Origin: an uncultured Campylobacter sp.
GTDB taxonomy: Bacteria > Campylobacterota > Campylobacteria > Campylobacterales > Campylobacteraceae
Direction of reading: 5' to 3'
Length of the DNA stretch: 55,606 bases
Assembly: GCF_938002845.1 (NCBI RefSeq)
Contig: NZ_CALKZP010000012.1
Coordinates: 1 to 55,606, forward strand
Shown here: piece by piece, positions 18,246 through 27,533 of the stretch
Position numbering within the stretch: position 1 is the first letter of the stretch
How the letters are laid out: every line of letters starts with the position of its first letter
Program-made: the position numbers and the translations under genes
Notes under the pieces: generated by a model
The model's input: only the letters and a program-made list of their open reading frames with translations
Told to the model about the DNA's origin: nothing
The model's database searches: none

Positions 18246-19478
18246 TTAAAATTCCGAGTATTTCTGATAGTCGATCTGCGCGGAGTTTTTGTTGATCGTA
18301 TCGACCGTAGCTTCAGCGATCGCAAGTTCCTCGTTGGTAGGGATTACGAGCGTTTTGATTTTACTATCCGCCGCACTTAAATTTCTAATCGAGCCGGTAT
18401 TTTTGGCGTTTTTTGTCGCATCGATTTCGATGCCGATATGAGCGAGCTTCTCGCAGACATTTTGCCTAAAATGCGGCGCATTCTCGCCGATACCGCCGGT
18501 AAAGATCAAAGCGTCCACGCGCCCGAGCACGGCATAATACGCTCCGATCATCTTAACGACGCTGTAAACGAGCATCTCAAACGCAAGTTTCGAGCGCGGC
18601 TCGCCGCCTTCCATCTTTTCATATACCTTTCGCAGATCGCTTGCACCGCAGATGCCCAAAAGTCCGCTTTTTTTGTTCATTATGACGTCCATATCCTGCG
18701 CGTTGTAGCCCGCGACGCGCTCGATGTATGGGATGATAGCGGGATCGATCGAGCCGCATCTGGTGCCCATGATGATCCCCTCAAGCGGCGTTAGCCCCAT
18801 TGAGGTGTCGATGCATTTGCCGTTTTCTATGGCGCTCACGCTCGAGCCGTTGCCAAGATGTAGCGTAATGGCGTTGAAGTTTTCGTATTTCTTACGTAAA
18901 AATTTCGCTCCCATCGTCGAGACGAACCAATGCGACGTGCCGTGCGCGCCGTAGCGGCGAACTTTGTATTTTTCGTAGAATTCATATGGCAGCGCGTACA
19001 TATACGCATACGGTGGGATACTTTGATGAAATATTGTATCGAAAACCGCGACGTTTGGAATTTTAGGAGCGATCTTCAGGCAGGATTTGATACCCGCTAA
19101 ATTTGCAGGATTGTGTAGTGGTGCAAGCGGCGCAAGCTCGGCGATTTTAGCCATTACGTCCTCATCTATGAGCGCGGGAGCGTCGAAATAATCCGCACCC
19201 TGAACGATGCGGTGTCCGATGCCGCCTACTTGAGTTAGATCTTTGATTACTCCGCTTTGTTTTAAAAGATCAATCGCGATTGCGATCGCGGTTTCGTGAT
19301 TTGGAATTTGCTCGTTTTCAACCTTTATGCTTCGTCCGTTGGCGCAATTGATGCTTCCGCTTGCGTGCGTCGAGCCGATCTCCTCGATGAGCCCACTTGC
19401 GATGCAGGCGTGATTTAGCATATCGTGGAATTTAAATTTAACCGAGCTCGAGCCGGAATTTATGACTAGGATATCCAT
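18246..19478 (-). CDS. ackA: Acetate kinase
   Basis: 410 residues, slightly longer than the usual 400. The N-terminal phosphate-binding motif MDILVINSGSSSVKF, the string FDTIFHQSIPPYAYMYALP, RYGAHGTSHWFV, the ATP-binding HLGNGSSVSAIENGKCIDTSMG and GGIGENAPHFR are all present. It makes acetate and ATP from acetyl phosphate. Its ATG directly follows the pta stop codon (19478 against 19479), so pta-ackA is a tight operon for substrate-level ATP formation from acetyl-CoA. Confidence 0.96.
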   Translation of the reverse strand: MDILVINSGSSSVKFKFHDMLNHACIASGLIEEIGSTHASGSINCANGRSIKVENEQIPNHETAIAIAIDLLKQSGVIKDLTQVGGIGHRIVQGADYFDAPALIDEDVMAKIAELAPLAPLHNPANLAGIKSCLKIAPKIPNVAVFDTIFHQSIPPYAYMYALPYEFYEKYKVRRYGAHGTSHWFVSTMGAKFLRKKYENFNAITLHLGNGSSVSAIENGKCIDTSMGLTPLEGIIMGTRCGSIDPAIIPYIERVAGYNAQDMDVIMNKKSGLLGICGASDLRKVYEKMEGGEPRSKLAFEMLVYSVVKMIGAYYAVLGRVDALIFTGGIGENAPHFRQNVCEKLAHIGIEIDATKNAKNTGSIRNLSAADSKIKTLVIPTNEELAIAEATVDTINKNSAQIDYQKYSEF

Positions 19479-21077
19479 TTAATTATCTCCCGCTTGAATT
19501 GCGCTGATAAGTATCGTGTTTACGATGTCGGCGACCTTGCAGCCGCGACTTAGATCGTTTACCGGCTTTTTTAAGCCCTGTAAAATCGGCCCGATCGCCA
19601 CGGCGCCTGCGGTGCGCTGTACGGCCTTATAGCAGATATTTCCGCAGTTAAGATCGGGGAAAATAAATACGTTCGCGCGTCCTGCGACCGCAGAGCCCGG
19701 CATTTTTTTCTTTGCTACTGCGGCATCGACTGCGGCGTCGAATTGCAGCGGTCCGTCGATTAGAAGCTCCGGCGCCTTTTCGCGCGCTTTTTGCGTTGCA
19801 GTTTTTATGAATTCCACGCTATCGCCGTTGCCGCTATCGCCGCTTGAGTAGCTTAGCATCGCCACGCTCGGCTCAAGCCCGAACGCCTTTGCGGTCGCGG
19901 CGCTTGAGATCGCGATACCTGCCAGATACTCCGCGCTCGGGCTCGGCGCCACGGCGCAGTCGGCAAAAAGCAGAGCCTGCGTATCCAGGCACATTATAAA
20001 TGCGCCGCTAACGCTTGAGATGCCGGGCTTTGTCTTGATGATCTGAAGTGCGGGACGGATCGTCTCTGCGGTAGTCGTGCCGGCACCGCTTACCATCGCA
20101 TCGGCTAGCCCTTCATACACGAGCATCGTGCCGAAGTAGGTGCGATCGCACACTAAATCGCGCGCCTGCGCCTCGCTCATACCCTTTGCCTTGCGAAGCT
20201 CATATAGATCGCGCGCAAATTTTTCCAAGCTCGCATCCGTCTGCGGATCTAAAATTTTAACGCCCGCTAGATCGAGACCTAACTTGCTTGCGCTTTTTTG
20301 CACTTCGTCTTGCTGCCCCAGAAGGATCAAATTTGCCGCGCCGCTTTGTTTTATAATCGCAGCCGCGCGCAGAATTCTCTCATCGTCGCTTTCTGGTAGC
20401 ACGACGGTTTTAACGTTCGCGCGAGCCTTGGCGTAGAGCTTGCTTTCAAATTTCAACGGGGTTAGAATTTCACAGCGCGTGGAGTTTGCGGCGTCCGTGA
20501 AGTAGCTCTTGTCGGCAACGACTTTATCAAGCTCTATCGCGCCGCTTTGGCAAGCGGAATTTTCGTCGTGAAATTTTGCATCGCTTTCGCAAGCAGAATT
20601 TTTGCCGCAAAGCTCCGATTTTTTAGAATTTGCACCCTCTTGTGCAGGTCTTAGCGCAGAAAATGAAATTTTATCCTCATATATGCTGGCAAAGCTTACC
20701 GCTTTTGCTGCGGTGATCAAGCGCGTGCCGATGCGCGCGGCAATTTCGTTAGGATAAAATCCGCAAACGGGGATATTTAGATCCTTTGCGATTTGTAAAT
20801 TTAGCTCGCGCAGATCAGCTCCCGCTACGCCGCGAACCAGCACAAAATTACACTGCTCTAAAATTTGTGCGAAGCGCTCTATCGCCGCCTTTCGCACGCG
20901 CTCATCTTGCCCGTTTGCGAGCGCTTTTTCAAGTTCGCTCCTGCTAAAAAGGGCATTATCGCCAGCGATGCAAAGTTGCAAAACGTTGTGAAAGCTCATG
21001 GATAAAATTTTATCTAGTTTTTTTAGCTCGGATTGGTAGGCGGCGGGTTCGTCGCATAGGAGCAAAATTCCGTTCAT
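19479..21077 (-). CDS. pta: Phosphate acetyltransferase
   Basis: 532 residues. The C-terminal two thirds (from about residue 205) is the PTA/PTB catalytic domain: VVLPESDDERILRAA, DRTYFGTMLVYEGLADAMVSGA, KPGISSVSGAFIM, SPSAEYLAGIAISSA, SYSSGDSGNGDSVEF, GPLQFDAAVD, FPDLNCGNICYKAVQR and GPILQGLKKPVNDLSRG. The N-terminal third resembles the regulatory domain of long-form Pta but is shorter and carries a low-complexity Ser/Cys/Glu segment near 150-175. It converts acetyl-CoA and phosphate to acetyl phosphate for ackA, which follows with no gap. Confidence 0.94.
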   Translation of the reverse strand: MNGILLLCDEPAAYQSELKKLDKILSMSFHNVLQLCIAGDNALFSRSELEKALANGQDERVRKAAIERFAQILEQCNFVLVRGVAGADLRELNLQIAKDLNIPVCGFYPNEIAARIGTRLITAAKAVSFASIYEDKISFSALRPAQEGANSKKSELCGKNSACESDAKFHDENSACQSGAIELDKVVADKSYFTDAANSTRCEILTPLKFESKLYAKARANVKTVVLPESDDERILRAAAIIKQSGAANLILLGQQDEVQKSASKLGLDLAGVKILDPQTDASLEKFARDLYELRKAKGMSEAQARDLVCDRTYFGTMLVYEGLADAMVSGAGTTTAETIRPALQIIKTKPGISSVSGAFIMCLDTQALLFADCAVAPSPSAEYLAGIAISSAATAKAFGLEPSVAMLSYSSGDSGNGDSVEFIKTATQKAREKAPELLIDGPLQFDAAVDAAVAKKKMPGSAVAGRANVFIFPDLNCGNICYKAVQRTAGAVAIGPILQGLKKPVNDLSRGCKVADIVNTILISAIQAGDN

Positions 21078-21189
21078 CGGTTGATCCTTTGAAATAAGAT
21101 AGGCAATTGTAGCAAAATTTTGCTTGCGTGTTAATCAAAGATTTATCGTGAGGGTTTAGAATTTGGTAACTTCCAACAAAGGAGCGCAC

Positions 21190-21909
21190 ATGAAAAATTT
21201 AGTGATTTTGGCTCTTTTAGTGAGCCTCGCCGCGGCGAAAATCAACATAAATGAAGCTAGTCGCTACGAGCTGATGACGATCGGTGGGCTTGATGCGGGC
21301 AGGGCGGATATGCTTATGCAATACCGCCAAAAGCGCGAAATTTCAAGTCCAGATGAGCTAAAGGGCATTAACGGCTTTGCAAGTTACGATACCACTAAAC
21401 TGCAGAAGAGCTTTGAAATATCGCCTAGAGCTAATGTGCAGCAGCCGGTGCAGCCTGAGCGCGATATAGTCGTGGTCGAAAAGACCCGCACCCGCACGGT
21501 TTACGGAGGCTCTACTTACAGACGCGTTGAAAATTACGGCAATGGCATCACGATCACAGAAACCGGCACTTTACCGCCACCTCCTCCGCGAGGATATGGT
21601 AGGCATGGCGGCATGATGCCGCCTCCTCCCCCGCCTCCTGGCGGTATGCCACCACCTCCGGGAGGTATAAAACCACCTCCTCCACCACCGCCACCTCCGC
21701 GCGATGATTATTCTCGCAGGAGAAGTTCTGGCAGTACGAGCGATAGCGAAATCGGCGGAAGCTCGCGCCGTAACATGCCGGTGCCTATGCATATGGGAAC
21801 GATCCGCTCGAAAAGATCCAGCAGCGTCACAAGCTTCGGCGACTGCGATCCGCAAAGCGGTAACTGTGCTAGCGTAGGCGTAGGCGTGCAGGTAGATAGA
21901 GGGTTTTAA
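21190..21909 (+). CDS. Exported helix-hairpin-helix protein with polyproline region
   Basis: 239 residues; ATG at 21190 is chosen for its AAAGGAG site, against an in-frame upstream start at 21163. A signal peptide (MKNLVILALLVSLAAA) is followed by a ComEA-like helix-hairpin-helix at about residues 18-75 (ININEASRYELMTIGGLDAGRA, then a second hairpin with LKGINGFASYD). Residues 125-165 are runs of 4-9 prolines with glycine, and the tail is Arg/Ser-rich, ending CDPQSGNCASVGVGVQVDRGF with two cysteines. ComEA-type domains bind DNA in natural transformation; the polyproline part is unusual and its role is unknown. Confidence 0.8.
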   Translation: MKNLVILALLVSLAAAKININEASRYELMTIGGLDAGRADMLMQYRQKREISSPDELKGINGFASYDTTKLQKSFEISPRANVQQPVQPERDIVVVEKTRTRTVYGGSTYRRVENYGNGITITETGTLPPPPPRGYGRHGGMMPPPPPPPGGMPPPPGGIKPPPPPPPPPRDDYSRRRSSGSTSDSEIGGSSRRNMPVPMHMGTIRSKRSSSVTSFGDCDPQSGNCASVGVGVQVDRGF

Positions 21910-22365
21910 AATTTAATTTTACGTGGGCGGAATTTTAGAATTTTATAATCGAGATTCCGCCCGCCCTAAATTTACGGCTAAATTTTAAAATTTTGTAGCG
22001 ATGGAATTTAAAATTTACGCTGGCATCGCTCTGCGCTACGATAAAATTTCAAAGAATTTTGTAAATTTAATCGAGCCTAGCGTGGTAAAATTTCAATCTA
22101 AAATTCTATGTTAAAACTGATGCGCTGTGTTTTGTCAAGATAAAATCTGCACTTTAAAATTTTAAATCCGAACATCCCGTCCGTTTTAAATTTATGGCTA
22201 AATTTTAAATTTGCCTTTTCTACTCTCGCTAAATTCCGAAATTTTGCCCCAGTCTGCGCCGCTATTAAATTTTAAATTCGACCCGATTTAGCGCCTAAAA
22301 TTCGTGAAATTTAATTTACAAAATAATATAATCACAAAATTATTCCAACGAAACAGGATGGGCGT
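21910..22365. other. Non-coding region, AAATTT-rich
   Basis: 456 bp between the polyproline gene and ilvB. It is dominated by recurring AAATTTTAAAATTT and GGAATTT strings that can form weak stems. No gene or clear leader peptide for ilvB was found. Confidence 0.5.
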
Positions 22366-24060
22366 ATGAAAGAAATTAGCGGATCGCAGATGATCGTGGA
22401 GGCGTTGCGGCAGGAGGGGGTCGAGGTGGTTTTCGGCTATCCGGGCGGCGCGGCGCTTAACATATACGATGAAATTTACAAACAAAAATACTTCAGACAC
22501 ATTTTGGTGCGCCACGAGCAGGCCGCGGCGATGGCTGCGGACGGATACGCGCGCGCTAGCGGCAAGGTCGGCGTGGCTGTCGTCACGAGCGGTCCTGGAT
22601 TTACGAACGCGCTTACGGGGCTTGCTACGGCGTATAGCGACAGCATCCCGATCGTGCTTATTAGCGGGCAGGTTGCGACCTCGCTCATCGGCACCGACGC
22701 CTTTCAAGAGATCGATGCGATCGGAATTTCGCGCCCATGCGTCAAACACAACTATCTAGTTAAAACGATCGAAGAGCTGCCTAGAATTTTAAAAGAGGCT
22801 TTTTATATCGCTCGCAGCGGCAGACCGGGGCCCGTGCATGTCGATGTGCCGAAGGACGTGACGGCGAAGCTGGGCGTTTTTGAATATCCTAGCGAAATCA
22901 AGATGCAAACTTACAAGCCGAATTATAAGGGAAATTCTAAACAGATCAAAAAAGCCGTCGAGCTAATCGCAAGCTGTAAAAAACCTATCCTCTACATCGG
23001 AGGCGGCGTCATCAGCGCGGGTGCAAGCGAGCTGGTGCGCGAGCTTAGCGAGTTTGCGCAGATCCCTGTCGTTGAAACCCTTATGGCGCTGGGGGCTATG
23101 CGAAGCGATGATAAAAACCGCCTCGGTATGGTAGGAATGCATGGCAGCTACGCCGCAAATATGGCGCTTAGCGAGTCGGATCTGATAATCTGTTTGGGCG
23201 CGAGATTTGACGATCGCGTCACCGGCAAGCTTAGCGAATTCGGCAAAAACGCAAAGATCATCCACGTCGATATCGATCCTAGCTCGATCTCAAAGATCAT
23301 AAACGCGGATTATCCTATCGTGGGCGACGTGAAATCGGTGCTAGAGGAGATGCTGCCTCGCATTAAAAACGAGGTCAGCCCTGCAAATTTCGAGCAGTGG
23401 CGCGAGCTCATCCGCAAATACGATGAAATTCACCCGCTTAAATTTAACGACAGCGATGAAATTTTAAAGCCGCAGTGGGTTATACAAAGTACCGCAAAAA
23501 TCGCGGGCGAGGACGCTATCATCGCTACGGACGTGGGACAGCATCAGATGTGGGTCGCGCAGTTTTATCCGTTTTGCAAGCCGCGCACTCTGCTAAGTAG
23601 CGGCGGGCAGGGCACGATGGGATACGGGCTTCCTGCAGCATTGGGCGCGAAGGCTTATGCGGGAGATAGACCCGTTATAAATTTCAGCGGCGATGGCTCG
23701 ATATTGATGAATATTCAAGAGCTGATGACGGCGAGTGCGAGCGGTCTAAACGTCGTAAATATCGTATTAAACAACAATTTCTTAGGCATGGTGCGGCAGT
23801 GGCAGAGCCTATTTTACGGGCAGCGTTTCTCATCGACCGATCTTAGCTCGCAGCCCGATTTCGTAAAAATTGCGGGGGGCTTCGGCGGCGTGGGCTTTAG
23901 CGTTAGCACCAAAGCGGAATTTGAGGATGCGCTGAAGCAGGCTCTTGCGAGCAAAAAGGTGAGCGTCATCGAGGCTAAGATCGATCGCTTCGAAAACGTC
24001 TGGCCGATGGTACCCGCAGGCGGCGCGCTTTATAATATGATTTTTGAGCAGGAGTCTTAG
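22366..24060 (+). CDS. ilvB: Acetolactate synthase, large (catalytic) subunit
   Basis: 564 residues. Thiamine-diphosphate enzyme with the three-domain layout: N-terminal PYR domain (VVFGYPGGAALNIYDE, catalytic Glu in VRHEQAAAMAADGYARASG), a central FAD-binding domain (near GMHGSYAANMALSESDLIICLGARFDDRVTG) and a C-terminal ThDP-binding motif (SGDGSILMNIQELMTA...LNNNFLGMVRQWQ). It makes acetolactate or acetohydroxybutyrate for valine, leucine and isoleucine synthesis. The regulatory subunit gene starts one base after its stop codon. Confidence 0.95.
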   Translation: MKEISGSQMIVEALRQEGVEVVFGYPGGAALNIYDEIYKQKYFRHILVRHEQAAAMAADGYARASGKVGVAVVTSGPGFTNALTGLATAYSDSIPIVLISGQVATSLIGTDAFQEIDAIGISRPCVKHNYLVKTIEELPRILKEAFYIARSGRPGPVHVDVPKDVTAKLGVFEYPSEIKMQTYKPNYKGNSKQIKKAVELIASCKKPILYIGGGVISAGASELVRELSEFAQIPVVETLMALGAMRSDDKNRLGMVGMHGSYAANMALSESDLIICLGARFDDRVTGKLSEFGKNAKIIHVDIDPSSISKIINADYPIVGDVKSVLEEMLPRIKNEVSPANFEQWRELIRKYDEIHPLKFNDSDEILKPQWVIQSTAKIAGEDAIIATDVGQHQMWVAQFYPFCKPRTLLSSGGQGTMGYGLPAALGAKAYAGDRPVINFSGDGSILMNIQELMTASASGLNVVNIVLNNNFLGMVRQWQSLFYGQRFSSTDLSSQPDFVKIAGGFGGVGFSVSTKAEFEDALKQALASKKVSVIEAKIDRFENVWPMVPAGGALYNMIFEQES

Positions 24061-24061
24061 G

Positions 24062-24532
24062 ATGAATAGCATAAGAAGAGTAATTTCGGTCGTCGTTACC
24101 GATGAGCACGGCGTTTTGTCGCGGATCTCTGGGCTTTTTGCAGGGCGCGGCTATAATATCGACAGCCTCACCGTTGCACCGATCCCAAATACCGGTCTAT
24201 CGCGCCTTAGCATCGTCACTTCGGGCGACGAGCGCGTCATAGAGCAGATCACTAAGCAGCTTCATAAGCTGATCCCCGTCTACAAGGTCATCGATGATGC
24301 AAAATTCGTCGAAAAGGAGATGGTTTTGGTAAAGATCGCGCTGGGCGAAAATTTAGCGGGGCTTGACGCCGTTTTAAAAGCCTACAACGGCAGCATCGCA
24401 AACAGCGACGACAGCAAGATCGTCATCATGGCGTGCGACGACGCAGACCGCATCGACGGCTTTTTAAAGACGATAAAAAAATACAATCCGATCGACATCG
24501 TCCGAGGCGGCAGCGTCGCGCTGGATATGTGA
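24062..24532 (+). CDS. ilvH: Acetolactate synthase, small (regulatory) subunit
   Basis: 156 residues. ATG at 24062 is chosen because it begins the conserved RRVISVVVTDEHGVLSRISGLFAGRGYNI of the N-terminal ACT domain; the reading frame itself stays open further upstream into ilvB. The C-terminal ALS small-subunit domain runs from about residue 80 (VEKEMVLVKIALGE). It binds valine and sets feedback inhibition of IlvB. It lies in a cassette with ilvB, spaced by one base. Confidence 0.95.
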   Translation: MNSIRRVISVVVTDEHGVLSRISGLFAGRGYNIDSLTVAPIPNTGLSRLSIVTSGDERVIEQITKQLHKLIPVYKVIDDAKFVEKEMVLVKIALGENLAGLDAVLKAYNGSIANSDDSKIVIMACDDADRIDGFLKTIKKYNPIDIVRGGSVALDM

Positions 24533-24563
24533 GCGGCGATAAAATTTAATCAAAGGAGCGCAA

Positions 24564-25514
24564 ATGAAATTATCAAAAATTGCCGAAATTTTAAACATAG
24601 AGCTTAACGGAGCGGACGCGGAGATTACCGCGATAAATTCGCTTCAAAACGCAAAGCAAAGCGAGCTAAGCTACTGCGATAGCGACAAAAACGAGAAATT
24701 TTTATCTGCCACCAAAGCAGCCGCCGTGCTGGTAAAAATCGGCACCGCAGCCCCAAGCGGCGTGCGAGCGCTGGAGTGCGAAAATCCGCATCTAGCTTTT
24801 GCGATCTTAAGCGCGCATTTTGCCAAGCCGCTCATTCGTAGCGGCGCGCCAGCAAAAATCGCCGCTAGCGCACAGATCGGGCAGAACGTGCATATAGGCG
24901 CAAATTCCACGATCGGCGAGAACTGCATCATCTTAAGCGGCGCGTATATCGGCGATGACGTGCATATCGGAAGCGGCTGCGTGATCCACGCAAACACCGT
25001 CATCTACAACGACACGATCATCGGCGAGCGCTGCATAATCCACGCAAACGCCGTTATCGGAAGCGACGGCTTCGGCTACGCGCACACCAAAACGGGCGAG
25101 CACGTTAAAATTTATCATAACGGCAACGTCGTGCTGCAAGACGAGGTCGAGATCGGCGCGTGCACGACGATCGACCGTGCGGTGTTCGGCTCTACGATCG
25201 TTAAGCGCGGCAGCAAGATTGACAATCTCGTTCAGATCGGGCACAACTGCGAGCTTGGGCAAAACTGCCTCATCGTCTCTCAGGTGGGGCTTGCGGGCTC
25301 TACGACGCTCGGGCGCAACGTCGTGATGGGCGGACAGAGCGGCAGCGGCGGGCACGTAAGCGTGGGCGATTTCACTCAGATCGCGGCGCGCGGCGGCATA
25401 AGCAAGGATCTGGCGGGCGGTAAAAACTACGCCGGGCACCCTATAATGGAGCTTAACGAGTGGTTCAAGCTGCAAGCTAAGATCGTTAGATTTTTTAAAG
25501 ATAAAAAGCACTAG
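24564..25514 (+). CDS. lpxD: UDP-3-O-acylglucosamine N-acyltransferase
   Basis: 316 residues. The N-terminal uridine-binding domain is at residues 1-95 (ELSYCDSDKNEKFLSATKAAAVLV), then a left-handed beta-helix of hexapeptide repeats from IGQNVHIGANSTIGENCIIL to VGDFTQIAARGGISKDL, and a C-terminal helix for acyl-carrier binding. The catalytic His lies in the DNLVQIGHNCELGQN segment. It adds the N-linked acyl chain in lipid A synthesis at the inner face of the inner membrane. The GGAG site precedes the ATG, and it follows ilvH by 31 bp in the same direction. Confidence 0.94.
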   Translation: MKLSKIAEILNIELNGADAEITAINSLQNAKQSELSYCDSDKNEKFLSATKAAAVLVKIGTAAPSGVRALECENPHLAFAILSAHFAKPLIRSGAPAKIAASAQIGQNVHIGANSTIGENCIILSGAYIGDDVHIGSGCVIHANTVIYNDTIIGERCIIHANAVIGSDGFGYAHTKTGEHVKIYHNGNVVLQDEVEIGACTTIDRAVFGSTIVKRGSKIDNLVQIGHNCELGQNCLIVSQVGLAGSTTLGRNVVMGGQSGSGGHVSVGDFTQIAARGGISKDLAGGKNYAGHPIMELNEWFKLQAKIVRFFKDKKH

Positions 25515-25900
25515 CCGTTTTTACCTTGGCTGACTTGCCTTGATCGGTTCGGTCGATTGGCTTGATTTGATCGTTTTGATCGTTCGCTCTGATCGACTCC
25601 TCTAGCTAGCTTAATCTAGCAGGCTCGCGTCGTTTCAGTGAAGTTTGAAATCGCCAGGCAGTTGGCGATTGTGGAGTGATTTGCGCTGCGTTCGGTTTTT
25701 GCATAGTTTGCAAACTGCTGCGGCGGTAAATTTTGCCCTTTTATCGACAGAATTCCGCCCGCGCCGTTTTTTGTCGTGCGCTTGCTTTGTGGGCGCGGTA
25801 GAATTTACTCTGCTAGTTTGGGTTGCGTTTGTTAGCAGTCATTGCGGCCAAGCTTTACGAGCGCTTTTAAATCAGTGAAAATTTAATTAAAGGAAAAACA
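25515..25900. other. Non-coding region with repeated TGATCG units
   Basis: 386 bp. The first 110 bp hold about seven TGATCG or GATCG-like units spaced 9-20 bp (25539-25592), followed by GC-rich sequence of no clear coding character. An AAAGGAAA ribosome site ends the gap. Confidence 0.45.
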
Positions 25901-26518
25901 ATGATAGAGATGTTTTTATGCTCCTATTTTGCGGGTGCGGCGACGCTTTTTGAGGACTATGCGAGGCAAAATATCCGCGCCAAAGAGGTACTTTTTATCC
26001 CGACCGCCGCAAACGTAGAGGAGTACCGAGACTACGTGGACGAGGCGAAAGAGGCGTTTGCCAAAATGGGCTTTACGGTTCAAATTTTAGACGTTTCAAA
26101 AGTGAGCGAGGCCGAAGCCAAGGCAAAGATCGGCGCAGCGCAGGTACTTTACGTAAGCGGCGGCAACACCTTTTATCTTTTGCGCGAGCTTAAAAAGAAA
26201 GGTCTAGCAACCCTCATCGCAGATCGCGTCCGAAGCGGCGAGCTCGTATACGTGGGTGAGTCGGCGGGCGCGATGATCGCCGCACCCAGCATGGAGTACG
26301 CGAGCGTGATGGACGATGCGGGCGACTACGGGGCCGCGGCGCAAACGGGGCTTGATCTGGTTAAATTTTACCCCGTGCCGCACTACGGCGAGGAGCCGTT
26401 CGTGCAAAGCGCGGCTGAAATTTTAAAAGCTTACGGCGGCAAGCTAAATTTGACGCCGATAAATAACGCCGAGGCGATCGCGGTGCACGGCGATAAATTT
26501 GAAATTTTAGGGCGTTAA
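25901..26518 (+). CDS. Peptidase E-like (S51 family) protein
   Basis: 205 residues, matching the class I glutamine-amidotransferase-like S51 family. Strings seen: LFIPTAANVEEYRDYV, the oxyanion strand VLYVSGGNTFYLLRELK, the nucleophile elbow VGESAGAMIAAP with the Ser in GESAG near residue 125, and the Asp/His region DLVKFYPVPHYGEEP. Family members are aspartyl dipeptidases or cyanophycinase-like enzymes; the substrate here is not known. It is a single-gene unit with a good AAAGGA site. Confidence 0.85.
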   Translation: MIEMFLCSYFAGAATLFEDYARQNIRAKEVLFIPTAANVEEYRDYVDEAKEAFAKMGFTVQILDVSKVSEAEAKAKIGAAQVLYVSGGNTFYLLRELKKKGLATLIADRVRSGELVYVGESAGAMIAAPSMEYASVMDDAGDYGAAAQTGLDLVKFYPVPHYGEEPFVQSAAEILKAYGGKLNLTPINNAEAIAVHGDKFEILGR

Positions 26519-26600
26519 GTTTAGACGCGCGTCATTCTAAGAGAGCGCCTAAATTTAGAAAACGACGCTTAAATTTTACGTGCTAAAGCCTGCGTAAAAT

Positions 26601-26801
26601 TTAAAAACGGCGGAGCTTGAGGCGAGCCGAAAAATACAGCCGACGACGCGAGCTAAATTTACTCTTCGCAAAAATCCCGCTTAAATCATCCTCTAAATTT
26701 GCCTTTACGAACTTGAATTTACCAATTTTTGTGAGCGCGTCAAGCGCCTTTAGCACGTGAGAGCCGATGTAACCCCCTCCGCCTGTTATTAAAATTTTCA
26801 T
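26601..26801 (-). pseudogene. galE (UDP-glucose 4-epimerase-like) remnant
   Basis: The frame begins MKILITGGGGYIGSHVLKAL, the NAD-binding start of GalE-type epimerases, then jumps straight to LTKIGKFKFVKANLEDDLSGIFAKSKF, which in intact proteins lies about 30 residues further on. The intervening part is missing, and the frame then runs into non-family sequence after 50 residues. It is a deletion scar rather than a gene, and it sits at the border of an AT-rich islet. Confidence 0.6.
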
Positions 26802-26818
26802 TACCCTGTTTTTAGCGC

Positions 26819-26855
26819 AAAAAGTTAGGCTGATAAATGATAACCCAACTTTTAA
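26819..26855 (-). terminator. Terminator-like hairpin of the AT-rich islet
   Basis: Stem AAAAGTT/AACTTTT (26820-26853) with partial extension AGG/CCC and a long loop, 18 bp past the stop codon of the minus-strand gene at 26873. It is a weak but plausible end of the membrane-protein operon. Confidence 0.4.
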
Positions 26856-26872
26856 ATATGTCTAGAAAACAT

Positions 26873-27346
26873 TTACTTAGTTCTTGTTTGTTTTAGTGTT
26901 TGCAGAATATCAAAATCCAACACTTCACGCGTCGATGAATAGCCTTCAAAATAACCTTTTCTTCTTAAATCATCACGCCATTCCACAAGCATCTTATTCG
27001 CCAATATTCTAGCCGTAGCAAAATCGTGTTTTTCATAATATTCACTTAGTATAAAGCAAGTTGTTAGCATCGTTAATGTGGCGCGCTCCTCTAAGCTAAT
27101 ATTTGTATTTCTCAACATTTCAACGATTTCTAAAGCATATCTCGTCATTAAATCATAAATTTGAGAATTACTTAAACTTGTATGATATTTTACAAATCTT
27201 TTATACTCTAAGACTACTTCAGGGTCAAGATCAAGTCTTGGTTCACTGTTTTTTATCTTATATATTGTTATTGCAAGTGCAATCACCAGCGAAAGTCCAT
27301 TGGTTGCCTGAACCAAAACCAAAGCCGCTACCCATATCCAAATCAT
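26873..27346 (-). CDS. Membrane-anchored protein of unknown function
   Basis: 157 residues: one N-terminal membrane segment (IWVAALVLVQATNGLSLVIALAITIY, residues 3-28) and a cytoplasmic all-helical domain with YHTSLSNSQIYDLMTRYALEIVEMLRNTNI and a basic C-terminus. The ATG has AAGGATTAA upstream. It is last of three co-oriented small membrane-protein genes divergent from an XRE regulator. DNA here is distinctly more AT-rich than the flanks. I recognise no family; a phage-related or defence-related role is only a guess from context. Confidence 0.65.
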   Translation of the reverse strand: MIWIWVAALVLVQATNGLSLVIALAITIYKIKNSEPRLDLDPEVVLEYKRFVKYHTSLSNSQIYDLMTRYALEIVEMLRNTNISLEERATLTMLTTCFILSEYYEKHDFATARILANKMLVEWRDDLRRKGYFEGYSSTREVLDFDILQTLKQTRTK

Positions 27347-27359
27347 GTTTAATCCTTAA

Positions 27360-27521
27360 CTATGATAATAAATTTAAAAGCAGTGCTATGCCTAAAATAA
27401 AAGTGGCATAATTTATAAAAATAGCACACGGAGAAGTTTCAAAATACGGATTATTTAGTTTTACCAAATTCACCAATAAACAAAGAACAAGAAAAATGAC
27501 GAATAATACTCCTAAAAACAT
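27360..27521 (-). CDS. Small two-segment membrane protein
   Basis: 53 residues. ATG at 27521 follows TAGGAGAAAAG, a strong ribosome site. Two hydrophobic stretches (LGVLFVIFLVLCLLVNLV and CAIFINYATFILGIALLLNLL) are separated by a short polar loop KLNNPYFETSP. It sits 13 bp from each neighbour in the same direction, so it is part of the operon. Function unknown. Confidence 0.65.
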   Translation of the reverse strand: MFLGVLFVIFLVLCLLVNLVKLNNPYFETSPCAIFINYATFILGIALLLNLLS

Positions 27522-27533
27522 ATCGCTTTTCTC

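Noticed and set aside
25539..25592. TGATCG repeats as a CRISPR array
   Set aside because: Units are only 5-6 bp with irregular spacing; no spacer-repeat structure and no cas genes.
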